Source of the DNA: Polytrichum commune
Lineage: Eukaryota > Streptophyta > Polytrichopsida > Polytrichales > Polytrichaceae
Direction: 5' to 3'
Length of the DNA: 64,000 bases
NCBI GenBank assembly: GCA_950295325.1
Contig: OX485806.1
Span: 32,304,001-32,368,000, forward strand
Part shown: one piece after another, positions 1 through 11,516 of the stretch
Layout: each line of letters begins with the position of its first letter
Position numbering within the stretch: position 1 is the first letter of the stretch
The notes under the pieces: model-generated
Database searches by the model: none
Told to the model about the DNA's origin: nothing
What the model saw: the letters and a program-made list of their open reading frames with translations, nothing else
Position numbers and translations under genes: made by a program

Positions 1-200
1 TTGGAATTACGCAGTGCTATATATATCTATTTACTGTACATCTTATATCTTACCAACAAATGTTAAATTGGTAGTTTGGACATTATAGAATACTGACAAC
101 TTTAATTGGTAAAACTTTATTTCAAAGGTAAAAAGATATAGCACTGTGTAAATCCAAATAGTAAGTCACACAAAATATCATGTTTGGTATAGCATTTTTT
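1..200. repeat. G-family short element, left-truncated by the window edge
   Basis: The stretch matches the elements at 12533-12752 and 62026-62246: shared words are TGTTAAATTGGTAGTTTGGA in the middle and GTGTAAATCCAAATAGTAAG near the right end. The complete copies end in CTACACTAAATATGATATTT and its complement. This copy is cut at its left by the window start, and its right terminus is mutated (acaaaatatcatgtttggt). No protein is encoded. It is a non-autonomous foldback-type element of unknown superfamily; no clear target duplication can be seen. Confidence 0.7.
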
Positions 201-844
201 TCCCCCTTTGCTAGAATTGCTAAGAAAAATGTTGCACACCAATTAGACACAATGTTGGAATGCAGTTAGAAAGAACTTTGCTCTGGCTTCATTATGTCGT
301 TTTCCAATTTGAATTACTTTTTTTTTTTCACGGAGCCATAGATGTTCAAAAATAAGGTAAATTAGCAAGTTTTAGTTGGGCCGGTAAGAATCTGACCACA
401 TATATATATATATGTTTTTTTTTTTTTGGAGAGAGAATGAGCAAAAGGATGTGTGAGGAACTAAGGGCGTAGTGTAGTATAGATTAAATTGGTTATTAAA
501 TGAGTTAAATTGATTAATTTTATCAGTTTAAATTTGGCCGCTCAAAATTGGGTGTGTCAATCATAAGTGTCCAACACCATAGATTTGCTAAATTCTCTAC
601 ATGTGGCAAAATCCGATGTATTCTAACCATGTTAGAATTTAGCCTAGTTAGTTTTGAGTGCTCAAAGTATCCATTATTGGTGCTTCCACCTTACGTGGAA
701 TGTGGCATATGCTTATACTGTACCTACTAGGAGTGGGATTTGTGGTGTCCATGTAAACTCGTCCATCGTGGATGAAGGGGCTCTAGTAAAACAAGTCCCC
801 TATAATATGGAAGGTTGATTCATTCCAACTAGACTCTACGACAC
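201..844. other. Intergenic, no gene seen
   Basis: AT-rich sequence with a T-run near 313-325, an (AT)n run near 399-412 and a second T-run near 415-428. Open frames are at most about 60 codons, have no recognisable similarity and no splice-site context. A stretch near 725-845 (wording like CCATGTAAACTCGTCCATCG) recurs near 34560-34680, so it is probably dispersed repeat. Confidence 0.5.
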
Positions 845-847
845 TAA

Positions 848-1356
848 GGGGCGGTTTACACTATGGACCAAGAGCCATGACCATGAAATTCTAAAATTTG
901 TGATTGGAGAGTAAAGTGCTCTTGGTCCCATTTGGCTTTACACTACCTTGAAAAAAGGAGAATGACCACTAACTTTGAGGTCCCCAAAAACTACTAAAAT
1001 TTGCCATTTGGATAATGTGCCATGGTCCAATGGGTTTTCCGTTGAGGCGAGGCAAAATGATCGACTCAACGGAAATCAAGGGAGCCGTAAGGCTGAAAAT
1101 CAGCCATTGGCCGAAAAAAAAATTAATATTTTTTTCCCGATCTTTTTTACGTTATTGTAGATCATTGGGATTTATATTAAAAAAATCAGCCCAAAGTTGT
1201 CCCGGTCCAAATCCAGTTTACACTACAAGAGTGACCAAGCCACTCAAAAATCCATTTTTTATTTCTCATGGTCACGGCTCTTGGCCAAGAGCTGTGACCA
1301 TGTAAATGATTTAATTTTCTTGGTCATGGCTCTTGGTCCATAGTGTAAACCGCCCC
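848..1356. mobile_element. Tourist-like MITE, family A copy 1
   Basis: The 509-bp element has near-perfect terminal inverted repeats of about 37 bp that begin GGGGCGGTTTACACTATGG. It is flanked by the 3-bp direct repeat TAA (845-847 and 1357-1359). A 3-bp TWA duplication with GGG-starting termini is the usual signature of PIF/Harbinger-derived (Tourist) MITEs. The subterminal stretches hold inverted copies of AAGAGCCATGACCATG. The inside is AT-rich and non-coding. It is the same family as 15906-17039 and 60910-61354: the inner motif GGTCCAATGGGTTTTCCGTT recurs with small changes in the 60910 copy. Confidence 0.88.
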
Positions 1357-1699
1357 TAATTTGGAGCCTTTGATTTTGATTCCAAAGTTAAATTGTCTTA
1401 AAATAGTCATGTGTACAATTCACTTTGTGTTCACCCATGCAACAGATGAGCTTATGTAGACACCACGAATCCCGAGCCCCGGAATTAATTAGGCATACTT
1501 CAATACTATGATCCTCCAAACAATGGCAATGATATGCATAAGTTGCCCCTTTTGACTCAAACTCCATGGTTTATTTTAGTCTTTATTCCGGGGGAGATCG
1601 GAATGCCACTTCCACCAAAACTACTTATTAAGAACTGGAGAATGGGAAATACCCACACTTTTGGGGAAGTAGATAACAATGAACTTGCCACCTAGGCCT

Positions 1700-1940
1700 A
1701 GTTGGACGGAGAGATAGGGAATTATCGTATACAAGTGTATTTCTCATATATTCATCCAACATAAAGCTCCATGGAAAGTAGTAGTATGCATCATGGATGT
1801 TTTGATTTTTGGTTGATTTGATATTGGAATCCGTTTTAAAGACACCGAATTAGCCTAATCCAAGTAATTTTTAGACAAATCAGTCATAAATTTATAAGGG
1901 GGGTTGAGTTTTATGTTGGATGGATGATAGGTGCACTCAT

Positions 1941-1982
<42 letters not shown>

Positions 1983-2050
1983 ATTTTGGATGTCGAGTCA
2001 CCAAAGCCATCTGCAAGGAAGGACATTGGGTTTCCATTTTGGTCCAACCC
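1700..2050. repeat. I-family repeat remnants with a CT microsatellite
   Basis: Two pieces of the family seen intact at 30362-30619 lie here: AGGGAATTATCGTATACAAG near 1716-1735 and the opposite end TTTATGTTGGATGGATGA near 1910-1927. A long (CT)n run (about 1946-1981) follows. The CT tract corresponds to the GA/CT-rich terminus of this family. Short open frames running through the CT tract are low-complexity artefacts. Confidence 0.55.
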
Positions 2051-4454
2051 AATCCTATTCCCTCCAGTTGTGTCAGTTCTATCTTAATGCATTAAAATGT
2101 AATGTCGCCTCATTCAAATATGGATTACATGATATGGCCTTGACTCCATCATGTAAAGACCTTGGGGTTGATTTAGTGGATTAGACCAATCACACATAAG
2201 GAGTTACACATGTCACTGGTCAGAGCCTTGAATTGGCCTTGACTCCTCATGTAGAGTGGACCTAAGTTTATGACTTTTGTTATTGACCTTCAAGCAAAAC
2301 ATACAAGTTTTTTTTTGTTGTAAAATCAAGCAATACACGTACAATTTCAATGATAAAAGTACAAGTGACAATATGTATACATAACAAAAATACATTCATA
2401 TATAGTCGTTAACGTAAGTATATAGATGTTCTTTTGAATAACAATCAACCCTAATATATGTCAAATGCAAAACCCTAGGATTCATTAGAAGGTTGTTGAA
2501 GGCTTTTTCATCCCCCTAATGTAATTCATAAGCCAATCTAAATTTATGATACATGTCATAGAAGCTAATGCAATTATTGCTTCAAAAGATCAATACGATC
2601 ATATAAATTTTCTATCAAATGAATAGTAAGATCATAAGTCTACTTTTGCTGGCTTTTTTGATACCAACATATGCCAATGTCAATGTTTGTTGCACAGTCC
2701 ATCAAGTCAATTGGATCCCTATACTCCACCCAACAAGTACAAAATTTCCTACATCTCAACAAACCACATCTTAATTGGAGTTGATTTTTTTGGTCTACCA
2801 TGTTTTTGACAATTATAGCTTCAGGTTCATTCTTGTCTTGACTTTCCTTGCCTACATCTTGTAGTTTTGTTAGTAATCAAAACTCAAAGTATCTTGAACA
2901 AACAAACAAAAAAAACTACTTGACCCATTTTATTCCACTTGTTTATTAGTCTCTACTTAATTTGGACACAAGACAAGCATTATGCTCTCTATTCAGAACC
3001 ATGATATTCAATTAATGGAAGAATTTACTTATAAACAATTATTGTTGCTTCCAATATCCAATACACAAAACCATTGATATGACGAGCACCCAACATGAGG
3101 CAGGCGCTACATGGAGCACACGAAACGAATGAGGAAAGGAGGAGTTTTGAGCACCTTCACAGTTGCAATCTTTTGTTTTGTTGGCCTTTGCAATGAAACT
3201 TGACTTCCAAGTCACCTAATGCATGCAATCACTACCTGCATCAACCGTCCACATCCCCTTTAATTGGCCTCCACAAAGAAGCGCGGCCCATTCCTCTTGC
3301 AACCTTAAGCAAGAAGTGGCCTTGTTCTCCACTCAATGACCCCTTCCAAAACCCTAATATTGCCTCTTCCATACATGCATGGGTGAGATAAGGAAATGAG
3401 AAATTTATGCATCCTAGTTTCATCCAATATTGAATAATTATCCCATATAGTCTAGTGACACTACCATACATGTACAAATGTTGTATATTTTCTAGAGGGC
3501 CCTCCATACATGTCCATAACGACAAGATACAATTTGTCCAGCATATGTATGCGTAGTACTGTACAACAAGGTTCAAATTACTATCCATCTTGTGCACTCA
3601 CATATACTCATACATGTTGTGAAAGGTGCATCCCCCGGGTCCATCACCAATATGTCAACCTTAATCTCACCAAAATAGAATTGCAAATAAGAGAGTTATC
3701 CGTAAAGTCCATCGAAGAGGGACGAAACTGTGGGTTTAATCCTTCTTTGCGGAAACCTTCTTTTAAAGATCTCATTAGCTCATCGTGTATCATAGCCTAG
3801 TTTTGAAAGTTGGGTGAAACTTTGAAGCCCCCTCATTCCACCTCTAAAACTTCAAGAAGACAATCAGAATGTAAAATAGGGTACCCACTATCCTAGATCC
3901 TCGTTTGACCGATGCAAGGCTCACTTGGCCCACCCATCCTAGTAAAACCAGCTAGAAAGTCAGTTTTTAATGATCCCTCGCCACTCTTTTGTACGATAAT
4001 TTAAGCATTTAGAAAACTTAAGTGCCTTTGTGTTAATTCTCATAAAGAAAAGAAAAAATAACGCCCGTATCTCGGTACCAGCATGAATGTGAGCCTGTTA
4101 ACCTTATGTTGATCACGGTGTTCCGTGATGCGTTAATTCTCATAACTTAGGGTTTGGGACTTAAACCCATGGTTTCATCTCCTCTCCTTTACTTTACAAC
4201 CAACTCTAATGTCATACTTGGAATTGAGTGTGTTTTGAGCATAGAATAAGTACTCGTTGCTTTTTGAGTGACAGGAGAAGTACAAGGACTAATGTATACG
4301 ACATTGTTCCTTTATGCGAGTCAACATTGAGTGATTTGTCAAATGGTGGGTTGAAAATACCCATCAATCTCCGTTTTAAAACCTTTTATAGGTACCCATA
4401 GAGGCCGCTCGCTTTCCTCTTTACTTTACAAGTGCCGGAATGTAATTTGCATGC
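2051..4454. other. Intergenic, no gene seen
   Basis: No reading frame with recognisable similarity; the longest frames (near 3241-3597 on the minus strand and 3510-3800 on the plus strand) overlap each other and show no family features. GAGAGTTATCCGTAAAGTCC near 3690 matches the terminus of the element at 22112-22583, so a fragment of that family may lie here, but I find no partner terminus. Confidence 0.5.
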
Positions 4455-5200
4455 GGGATACTACACTGGTTATGGTATTTAGTGTCACGTACACTATTTG
4501 CGAAGGGCCTAAACATTTTGTCAACATAAGTAACTTCTTTAAGTGAAATAACGTTTATATTTTGACATTTAAAGAAGCACATTGGGATACACATTGGGAT
4601 ATGACAGTCATTGCGGTTTAGTATGCAAGGGGAAGGATTTTTTGAGCGCACTAATGGTAATTGTCATGTGTTTACATTTCTAGTATGTTCGAGGAAGATA
4701 TTCATGTGTATACTGATGGCAAGTGTCATTTGTATACACTTTTAGTCAACTGATAGACCATTGTGTAACATAGGCATGCACCTCATAACATTGTTCAACG
4801 TACTCACGCCAAGATACTAGCTAGCAAGCGCACTTGAACCCCAAGTGTCATGAGCTGACATTTATGATGGCGTTGTTAATCATCAACATAACCTAGCATG
4901 CACCTCAAAATAGGGTAAGTGACATCATTACGCATGTGAAACTAAATACCATGAAACAATGTAGTGGTCTTAGCCAGTTTCATGGATAATTGACATTTGG
5001 ATGAAAAAACACTCAGTAAGTGACAACATTTGTAACATTGTAAACCTATAATCCCCCCCCCAAAAAAAATTTTTACAAGGATTGACAAATAATGTTGGGT
5101 TAACATTTAGTGTTGGTGACACTATACCACGGTTTACAATTAGTGTCAAGCAAGACGATTAGAATTGGTGACACTAAAACATCATATTTAGTGTACTATG
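4455..5200 (+). repeat. F-family dispersed element(s), plus orientation
   Basis: The right half (4890-5200) closely follows other F copies (12205-12806, 28116-28500 and, reversed, 6365-6780 and 23818-24200): AACACTCAGTAAGTGACAAC, AATAATGTTGGGTTAACATT, then a tail AATTGGTGACACTAAAA ending in the ATATTTAGTG type terminus. Similar terminal words at 4460-4500 (GTATTTAGTGTCACGTACAC) suggest an expanded copy or two abutting ones. The element is non-coding. The C-run near 5054 occurs at the same place in other copies (for example 12450), so it is a mutable feature of the family. Confidence 0.6.
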
Positions 5201-5560
5201 TGGCATTGGGAGAGAACTTTCAAGACCAAAACACGGGAAGATAAGTACACTAGCATCCATAAAACCGTTTTCTCAAGGACAAGTTACTCTTGTCACTATT
5301 GTGGTGGTTGTGTGTAGAAAAGAAAACGGGGGGGGGGGGTAGTACTAGTGGTTGAAAGTGGACTCAAACCCCGACACGAACCTTTACATTGTACATTGAG
5401 GCGACTTGATCCTAAGTGGCGGTCCGTGAACTAACATGTGGTGCAATTTCCGGGCGGCTTCCCGTATATTTCAAAAAACGGTATCCAAAATAAAAGTTTC
5501 GTTTCATACAAGGCCCACTACTACCACGGCGGTGAAAAAAGCGGAGCCCGAAAAAAGGAG

Positions 5561-6056
5561 CTTCCACCGTTTCCTACGACCTACCGTTCCGGGTCAAAAG
5601 TTCCCCTGTCATTTTCATTGAGCTTCCACCGTTTCCTACGGCCTACCATTCCGGATCAAAAGTTCCCCTATCAGTTTTATTGAGCTTCCACCGTTTCCTA
5701 CGACCTACCGTTCCGGGTCAAAAGTTCCCCTATCAGTTTTATTGAGCTTCCACCGTTTCCTACGACCTACCGTTTCGGGTCAAAAGTTCCCCTATCATTT
5801 TTATTGAGCTTCCACCGTTTCCTACGACCTACCGTTCCGGGTCAAAAGTTCCCCTATCATTTTTATTGAGCTTCCACCGTTTCCTACGACCTACCGTTCC
5901 GGGTCAAAAGTTCCCCTATAATTTTTACTGAGCTTCCACCGTTTCCTACGACCTACCGTTCCGGATCAAAACTTCCCCTGTAATTTTTACTGAGCTTCTA
6001 CCGTTTCCTACGACCTACCGTTCCGGGTCAAAAGTTCCCTTGTAACTTTCACTTCC
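5561..6056. repeat. 62-bp minisatellite, eight head-to-tail units
   Basis: The word CTTCCACCGTTTCCTACG restarts at 5561, 5623, 5685, 5747, 5809 and 5871, then at 5933 and 5995 (the latter as CTTCTACCG), a strict 62-bp period. Units are highly alike and carry CTACCGTTCCGGGTCAAAAG and a T-rich spacer. They are richer in GC than the surroundings. The last unit breaks off near 6056. There are no spacers of variable sequence and no genes beside it, so it is a plain minisatellite. The open frames across it reflect the period only. Confidence 0.95.
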
Positions 6057-6364
6057 ATTTCCATATGTAATCAATCTCAATAACCTTATTTCGGGGTCGT
6101 TGACCCTAGTTTTGGTTGTTGTTGTTGTTCTTGAAAATGATAGTCTTTGGGCTACACATGGCATCCAATGTTTTCACCGGTGTATTTGGGGAGACTTTTT
6201 AACATAGTGTGTCGAAGTCCTAGTGTTTCTATGTCCAACCGGATACATGTTGTGATCTTATGGTTTTTTCCTTCATTCATTTGAGGTATATTCCATAGAT
6301 TCCCTAGAAAATGGTGGGTAATGTAAATGAAGTCCACTTATTCCTCATACTCAACCGGGCTCAT

Positions 6365-6780
6365 TTGTGGTAACTACACTAAATATTGTGTATAGTGACA
6401 CAATTCTATTTGCTTTGCTCCATACTTGTTATAAACCACTCATGTAATATCACCAGCACTAAATGTAAACCCAACATTTCTTCTGATTCCTTGTAAACTG
6501 TTTCGGGCATTATGGGTTTACAATGTTGGAATTACTGTCACTCACCAAGAGACTTTTCATGCTAACCTCGATCATCCACAACAATATTTTCATCAAATAA
6601 TTGTCGAGATGTAGAATAAACCAAAAGTTGTTCCAATAATTGGGATGGATTTCATCCAAGTTTCAATCATCCATGAGTCCATGACAACACTTGTAAGTCT
6701 TGTTCATGAGAAGTGTCATAATACCATGACCACAATGACATAAAACACCATACTATACTAAACACAATGTACATTATTCT
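6365..6780 (-). repeat. F-family dispersed element, minus orientation
   Basis: Reverse-oriented relative of the copies at 4890-5200 and 28116-28500. It starts with CTACACTAAATATTGTGTAT, contains CACTAAATGTAAACCCAACA and CCATCCAAG/CATCCATGA-like words, and ends in a degraded ACTAAACACAATGTA. A long C-rich tract (about 6799-6833: C-runs broken by TT) lies just outside its end. Confidence 0.65.
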
Positions 6781-7822
6781 AGTGGCCCAAGATTCTCCCC
6801 CCCCCCCCCTTCCCCCCCTTCCCCCCCTTCCCATTGGTTCTCACCCCTCCCCGTAATTGTGAACATGTGCCCCTAATAGAGTACATTTGTTCTTCCTACA
6901 TTTTTTTATTTTTTTTATTAATTTCATTATGCAAATGTTTTACACCCTCCCCCAATTGAACTTTTCAGGGGAGGTCGATTCGGGCAGGGGCACCCCCCCC
7001 CCATAAAGAAATCCATATATTCTGGACCCGACCGAAAATTTTTGCCCGTCCGGTGGACTTTGGAAAAAAAAACCCATGGTCCTTGCATTCTTGAAGCTAC
7101 TTATCTAGAAACCCCATATTGGGTGCACTTCACCTTCAAGGTCCAAAATCCAATATATATGTTCACTTTCATTGAGTAAATGAGCAGTTGACTAGGATTC
7201 CGTTTTTCGAAGTGAGACTGTCAATAAAGCATGCAATTAACTTGGAAGTTGAAAATAATACAAAACCCTCATTAGCAGTGAGGTTATAATTTTTGTGACT
7301 TACCATTGAAAGGGTCTCTGTAATTCCACAATGAAACTAAAATTGTTGTGTTTATTTTTTTAGTACATTAAATAGTATATTTTATTTAATGCCTTCTACT
7401 TTCACAAAGTATGCATACACATTTAAACTAATTAAGTGTGGTAGAATGTAATTAAGTCTAATTAATCCCAATTAAAGCAGAAAGTATGCTTACAAGCAGG
7501 GCTGTTTTTTCACAAAGTTTTTACCCGTCCACGTCCCAAAACCTCGAATTGAAAGGCAAAAAAAATTGCAACCCGTCCCAAAACCGGTAATTTCTAAACC
7601 AACCCGTCCATGAAAAGGTTAAAGGAAAAAACAAATCGATAAAGATAACCCGAAAGATGTCGGCATGTGATTGGTGCACTTGCCACTTGGAAACAATAGT
7701 ATCTTACTATCTTCATTCATTTCTGTTTTTTCTATTATAATTACCAATTTGCCAGCCTCCCACTGCCTCATTTTGTTTGTTTGTCCACAGACTAGTTCAG
7801 AGAAACTGAACTAGACTCAGTC

Positions 7823-8055
7823 ACTCAAACTCAACCGGTTCATTTGAAACTAACTCGAATTCAAGAAGTTGGAGAGTGCCGCTGGAACAATCTCCTCCTG
7901 CAATCTTGAACTTCAACATGTGTTTTCTCAAACTCAACCGGTTCATTTGAAACTAACTCGAATTCAAGAAGTTGAAGAGTGCCGTTGGAACAATCTTCTC
8001 CTGCAATCTTGAACTTCAATAGGTGTTTTCTCAAACTCAACCGGTTCATTTGACG
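7823..8055. repeat. 104-bp tandem duplication inside the hAT element
   Basis: CTCAAACTCAACCGGTTCAT recurs at about 7823, 7927 and 8031, giving two full units and a partial third that differ at only a few positions. On the minus strand the two full units read through as a short open frame, but this is a by-product of the repeat length and has no similarity I recognise. Confidence 0.85.
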
Positions 8056-8097
8056 ACTGCAATCAAGTTATCTCTCACCGGTCACCTGGTTTGAGTA

Positions 8098-8327
8098 ACT
8101 TGTGGAGGAGAGTTATGCTGATTCCAGTGAGCACTGCAATATGTGAGAGGGGTTTTTTCTAAAAAAAACCTAATCAAAAGTCATCTACGTACCTATTTGA
8201 AGTTGGAAACTTTGGATGCTTTGATGCGCATTTCATGTGCAAATATTCCAGTTGAAAACATCGATTGGAATGCAGTGATGCTTGTTTGGAGAAACATGAA
8301 GGATAGGAGAATTCATCCACTTCCTTG
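8098..8327 (+). pseudogene. hAT transposase C-terminal (hATC dimerisation) fragment, frameshifted
   Basis: From about 8098 one frame reads LWRRVMLIPVSTAICERG; the next frame continues SKKNLIKSHLRTYLKLETLD and then ALMRIS. This order (P-S-T-A-x-x-E-R-x-F-S, then N-x-I-K-x-x-L-R, then L-x-x-L-x-R-I) is the conserved core of the hATC dimerisation domain of plant hAT transposases. The break falls in the T-run at 8152-8157 and is a one-base frameshift, with a stop following in the first frame. Only the last quarter or less of a transposase survives, and the BED zinc finger and catalytic core are not visible. It lies inside the CAGGG-bounded element and supports its hAT assignment. Confidence 0.8.
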
Positions 8328-9119
8328 AAGGGTAAATAGCTCTTTATTTTTAAACTTTTTAACATGTTTATATATACTAATTCTTATTCAATTACTAAGT
8401 TTACCTTCAATTGTAATCTTTGACATTATGTTAAAAAGGTTCTAAATTTTGTGGTTGATGAATTAATGTATGCAGGTGAATCAAGCACTTCACGATTGAT
8501 AGTTTGATTGGGTATTAGTGGTTTGATTGCATTATGCTTATGTTCACATGTCATATATGACATAACGTAATTGATATTTGTACCATTTTTTTAATTTAAA
8601 AAATGTTATTTTAAGAACCCGTCCAAAGTGAATTTGACACGTCCCAAAACCGGTTCATTTTCTAAGAACCCGTCCACTGGAAATGTTTTTTTTTTATGAA
8701 CATGTCCCTAGACATGTTAGGGACCTTGTGAAAAAACACCCCTGCTTACCAGATTGATTGAGCTTGATTAACTATAAAGTATACTTACTGGAATTAATTC
8801 CAACAAATCATGATTAACTCTAGTAAGTACATGCAAGTGCAATGGTTTTCCCGAAAGCGGGCGGATGGACACAAATTTTCGGTCGGGTCCAGAAAAATCT
8901 AGATTTCTTTCTGGTGGGCTGCCCTTGCCCGAATCCCTCTCTCTCTCTTAATTAGAAACGAATATCCTCAAATAGGGTGAAAGCACCTGGCATTCAATGC
9001 GACGCCACGTCAACATTCGCCCTAATGAATTATTGGTCCCCATGCATTAATGAAGTAGTTAATTATTATTCCCCCATTCAAAGGACACTACTGTAGCCCC
9101 AAATTTAAACCCCTCATCA

Positions 9120-9520
9120 CTCACTGCATATTTACCAAGTCCCGCCAGCTGGACCACCGGTGCCTGCCACCTGGCTTGCGAGGCTGCTGAGCTGGCAGTG
9201 GCCCCTAAGCGTCGTGGGCAGCCGGCCTCCAGCTGGCGGTCGGCTTCGGTTGACCTGGCGATGGGGAGCGTGGTCGGAGACCGCAGTATCTTGGGGGTTG
9301 ACTGGGCAACAAGCTGGGGCTCTGGTTGTATAAATAGAGAGAGAGAGAGAGAGAATGAATGAATGAATGAATTATTGCATAATGAGTGTGTCTCTCATCC
9401 ATCCATCCAACATTTAAAAAAAAACCTTTACCCCTCTATATGTTTGTTGCCGATTTATCTTAGCCAACTTTGGGTAGACTAATTCGGGGTCGTTAAAGGG
9501 ACACTGATTATCCCAAACAA
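9120..9520. other. GC-rich islet with GA and GAAT microsatellites, I-family piece
   Basis: Positions 9140-9310 are unusually GC-rich (words such as CCAGCTGGCGGTCGGCTTCG), but no frame shows a recognisable domain. It runs into (GA)n near 9331-9352 and (GAAT)n near 9353-9371. It is followed by CATCCATCCATCCAAC and GCCGATTTATCTTAG-type sequence, which matches the middle of the I family (compare 58670-58720). No gene is called. Confidence 0.5.
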
Positions 9521-9642
9521 TACGTGCTATAATTCATCGTTACGCAACAGAACAACGTTTTCCTCAGCGATTTTACTAACAAAAAACTCAGTAGGTTGTT
9601 CCAAACGTTGTACTGCTTGGCACAATTTCACAAGTCTCTACA

Positions 9643-9940
9643 CTAAATATGATATTTAGTGTTAGATACACTAAATACGAACACTACACTAAATATCACT
9701 AACCCTATGAAAGTAAGTAACATTAAATGTAAACTCAAACACTAAATATCATCTATGGTAATATGCGAAAGTTACATGCACGAATTTAGTGTTTAGTAGG
9801 AAAGAGGTGGCAACAAGGAAGGCGGCGGCGGCGCATTCATGTCTAACACTAATTATCAAAGAATTGAAAATTAGTGTTGAGCAGAATAGGGTGGTAAAAC
9901 ACTAAATCTAATCAAACACTAAATATCATATTTGGTGTAG
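9643..9940 (+). mobile_element. B-family MITE, copy 1
   Basis: About 300 bp, bounded by CTACACTAAATATGATATTT and its near-complement ATATTTGGTGTAG. Inner landmarks shared with 18997-19324 and (reversed) 33606-33915 are CCCTATGAAAGTAAGTAACA, AACACTAAATATCATCTATG, and the hairpin-like AACACTAATTATC / GAAAATTAGTGTT. It is non-coding; a (GGC)n stretch near 9823 is private to this copy. Confidence 0.75.
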
Positions 9941-10024
9941 TTATAACACTACGTAACTCCGAATAGGAACATGCACTAGTCTGGATGATCGTTGCACCTC
10001 TGGTGTCAAGTCAACTACAAAGAG

Positions 10025-10131
10025 TTACCTCGGGGGTTGCATACTATTTCAAGGTCGTTATATTGGATGAACAAGAGACACACTTGCATTGTATATATAC
10101 GATAATTCTCTCTCTCTCTCTCTCTCTCTAA
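10025..10131 (-). repeat. I-family end fragment
   Basis: GGTTGCATACTATTTCAAGG, TTGGATGAACAAGAGACACA and TATACGATAATTCTC followed by (CT)n match the right half of the element at 30362-30619. The left half is absent. Confidence 0.6.
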
Positions 10132-11331
10132 ATGATGACTGAGGCATCCAAACTGTGAGCCCTAAAAGAATGAGAAGTTGGGGGCTCTATTGATTGAGGG
10201 TGGGGGCTAAAATCCCCCAGCCATGCAACCAATTGGAACTAAGGTAGAAATACCATAACCCATTAACCACCCTGTGGGCGTGCACTAGCTGGACCGCCGT
10301 CGTAATGGTGAAGTGCCATTTCTAAAACCGATCATGGCTCGGCAGCAACTTCAATGCGTGCAGCCAATGGGAGTTGAGTGTTAATGTACTCGTGAGGTAA
10401 CCGATTTAGGCGATGTTCTGTATGGAAATACGGAGTATTGTGTTCGGTGTAGGGAGAATCTAGTGAACAAGTAGGAGGTTGGACAAACTTTCCACTTTGA
10501 AAAATTGTAGCATTTTTTTTTTTGTATAGGGCAGAAAAATATGAAACAACTTGCATTCTTTGTGGATCCTTCTCGTCTACCTTGGGAAATTGTCTCATGA
10601 TTGTCGGACCAAATCTTTAATGCGAATCACCTTATTTTCATGGGTTATGGTATTTCTACCTTAATGTTCCCTCTCTCAAAATTGTCTCTCTCTTGGACAA
10701 AGCCTTGCAACACGCGTGCATGCATGCCACCCGCTCTCACACGCATCACTTAACCCCCCCCCCCACCCACATGATAAATGGCCTTGTTAACGATAAGTAA
10801 ACAAAAAAAATTTAATAGTTTAGTTTATTTCTTGACCACCCAAAACTACATTAGTACAAAACATGGCTCTTTTGAACATGTAGAAAGGTGCAAATTGCAC
10901 TTATGTCAAAAATTTGGGGCGTAGTTCCTAATTGGTCTAGAAAGCGTTCTTTAGGCCATGTGTTAAGGGTCATGCCCCTTTTGACACCAACCTCCTTCTA
11001 TTGTTGGCCTTATCAAATTGGCTTGGTTCCACTGTAGATGTCATGACAAATTAAGTCTAATGACTCCTTCTTAAATCAATCGTTATTTGGTTTGCAAAAC
11101 TACTAATTTATACGTCTTTTTAATTTATTGTGGTAACATTCATCAACACGTTGCAAAGATTCTCCAAGTGCATTTAGTTGTGAATGTGAGTGTGTTGAAG
11201 TGAGCTATGATAATATTTGGGGGACTATGTGTAATTATCGCATGTATATAGAGTCACCACATTTATAATCACTTGGCACGTATTCCAAAATAAAGACAAT
11301 ATGGACTTGGCATTTATGTGAATGTCAACAC
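10132..11331. other. Intergenic, no gene seen
   Basis: The only longer frame (10332-10598 minus, 88 codons) has no recognisable family features. A C-run lies near 10756-10765. The stretch looks like old, unassignable repeat DNA. Confidence 0.5.
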
Positions 11332-11516
11332 TACTGCAATTGTGGGACCTAGAACACACTTCCCATTTGACATGTGTTGTCACTGCAAAATGATCCCAGT
11401 TACATGTGATAGGTCCAATCTATGACAATTACAGATTGGACTCAACGCATGTAATTGTGACAAATGCATGTGTCAAATGGAAAGTGTGTTTCAAAGCCAC
11501 ATTTTCCAGTGGTGTC
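11332..11516. mobile_element. P-family foldback MITE (CACTA-like), copy 1
   Basis: The left side reads CACTACTGCAATTGTGGGAC then TAGAACACACTTCCCATTTG; the right side is its approximate complement, ending CACATTTTCCAGTGGTG. The centre is TCCAATCTATGACAATTACA, flanked by its own complement, so most of the 185 bp can fold on itself. Copies at 20298-20490 and 21357-21528 agree. The end form CACTACTAGAA seen at 21528 resembles CACTA (En/Spm) termini. Non-coding. Confidence 0.7.

Larger units (their letters stand above)
7497..8744. mobile_element. Decayed hAT-like DNA transposon
   Basis: The 1248-bp element begins CAGGGCTGTTTTTTCACAAA and ends in the complement of CAGGGGTGTTTTTTCACAAG, giving inverted termini of about 21 bp. 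It is flanked by 8-bp near-duplications, CTTACAAG (7489-7496) and CTTACCAG (8745-8752). CAGGG-type termini with 8-bp target duplications are typical of hAT elements. Subterminal ACCCGTCC/GACGTCC-like words are repeated at both ends, as expected for transposase-binding repeats. Inside lie a 104-bp tandem repeat and a fragment of a transposase C-terminus. Most of a transposase gene is missing, so the copy cannot be autonomous. Confidence 0.85.

Noticed and set aside
1946-1981. (CT)n tract as a promoter element
   Set aside because: No gene starts nearby, and the tract adjoins an I-family end, which explains it.
5561-6056. CRISPR-like regular array
   Set aside because: The whole 62-bp period is repeated; there are no unique spacers and no cas-like genes, and the context is a plant nuclear genome.
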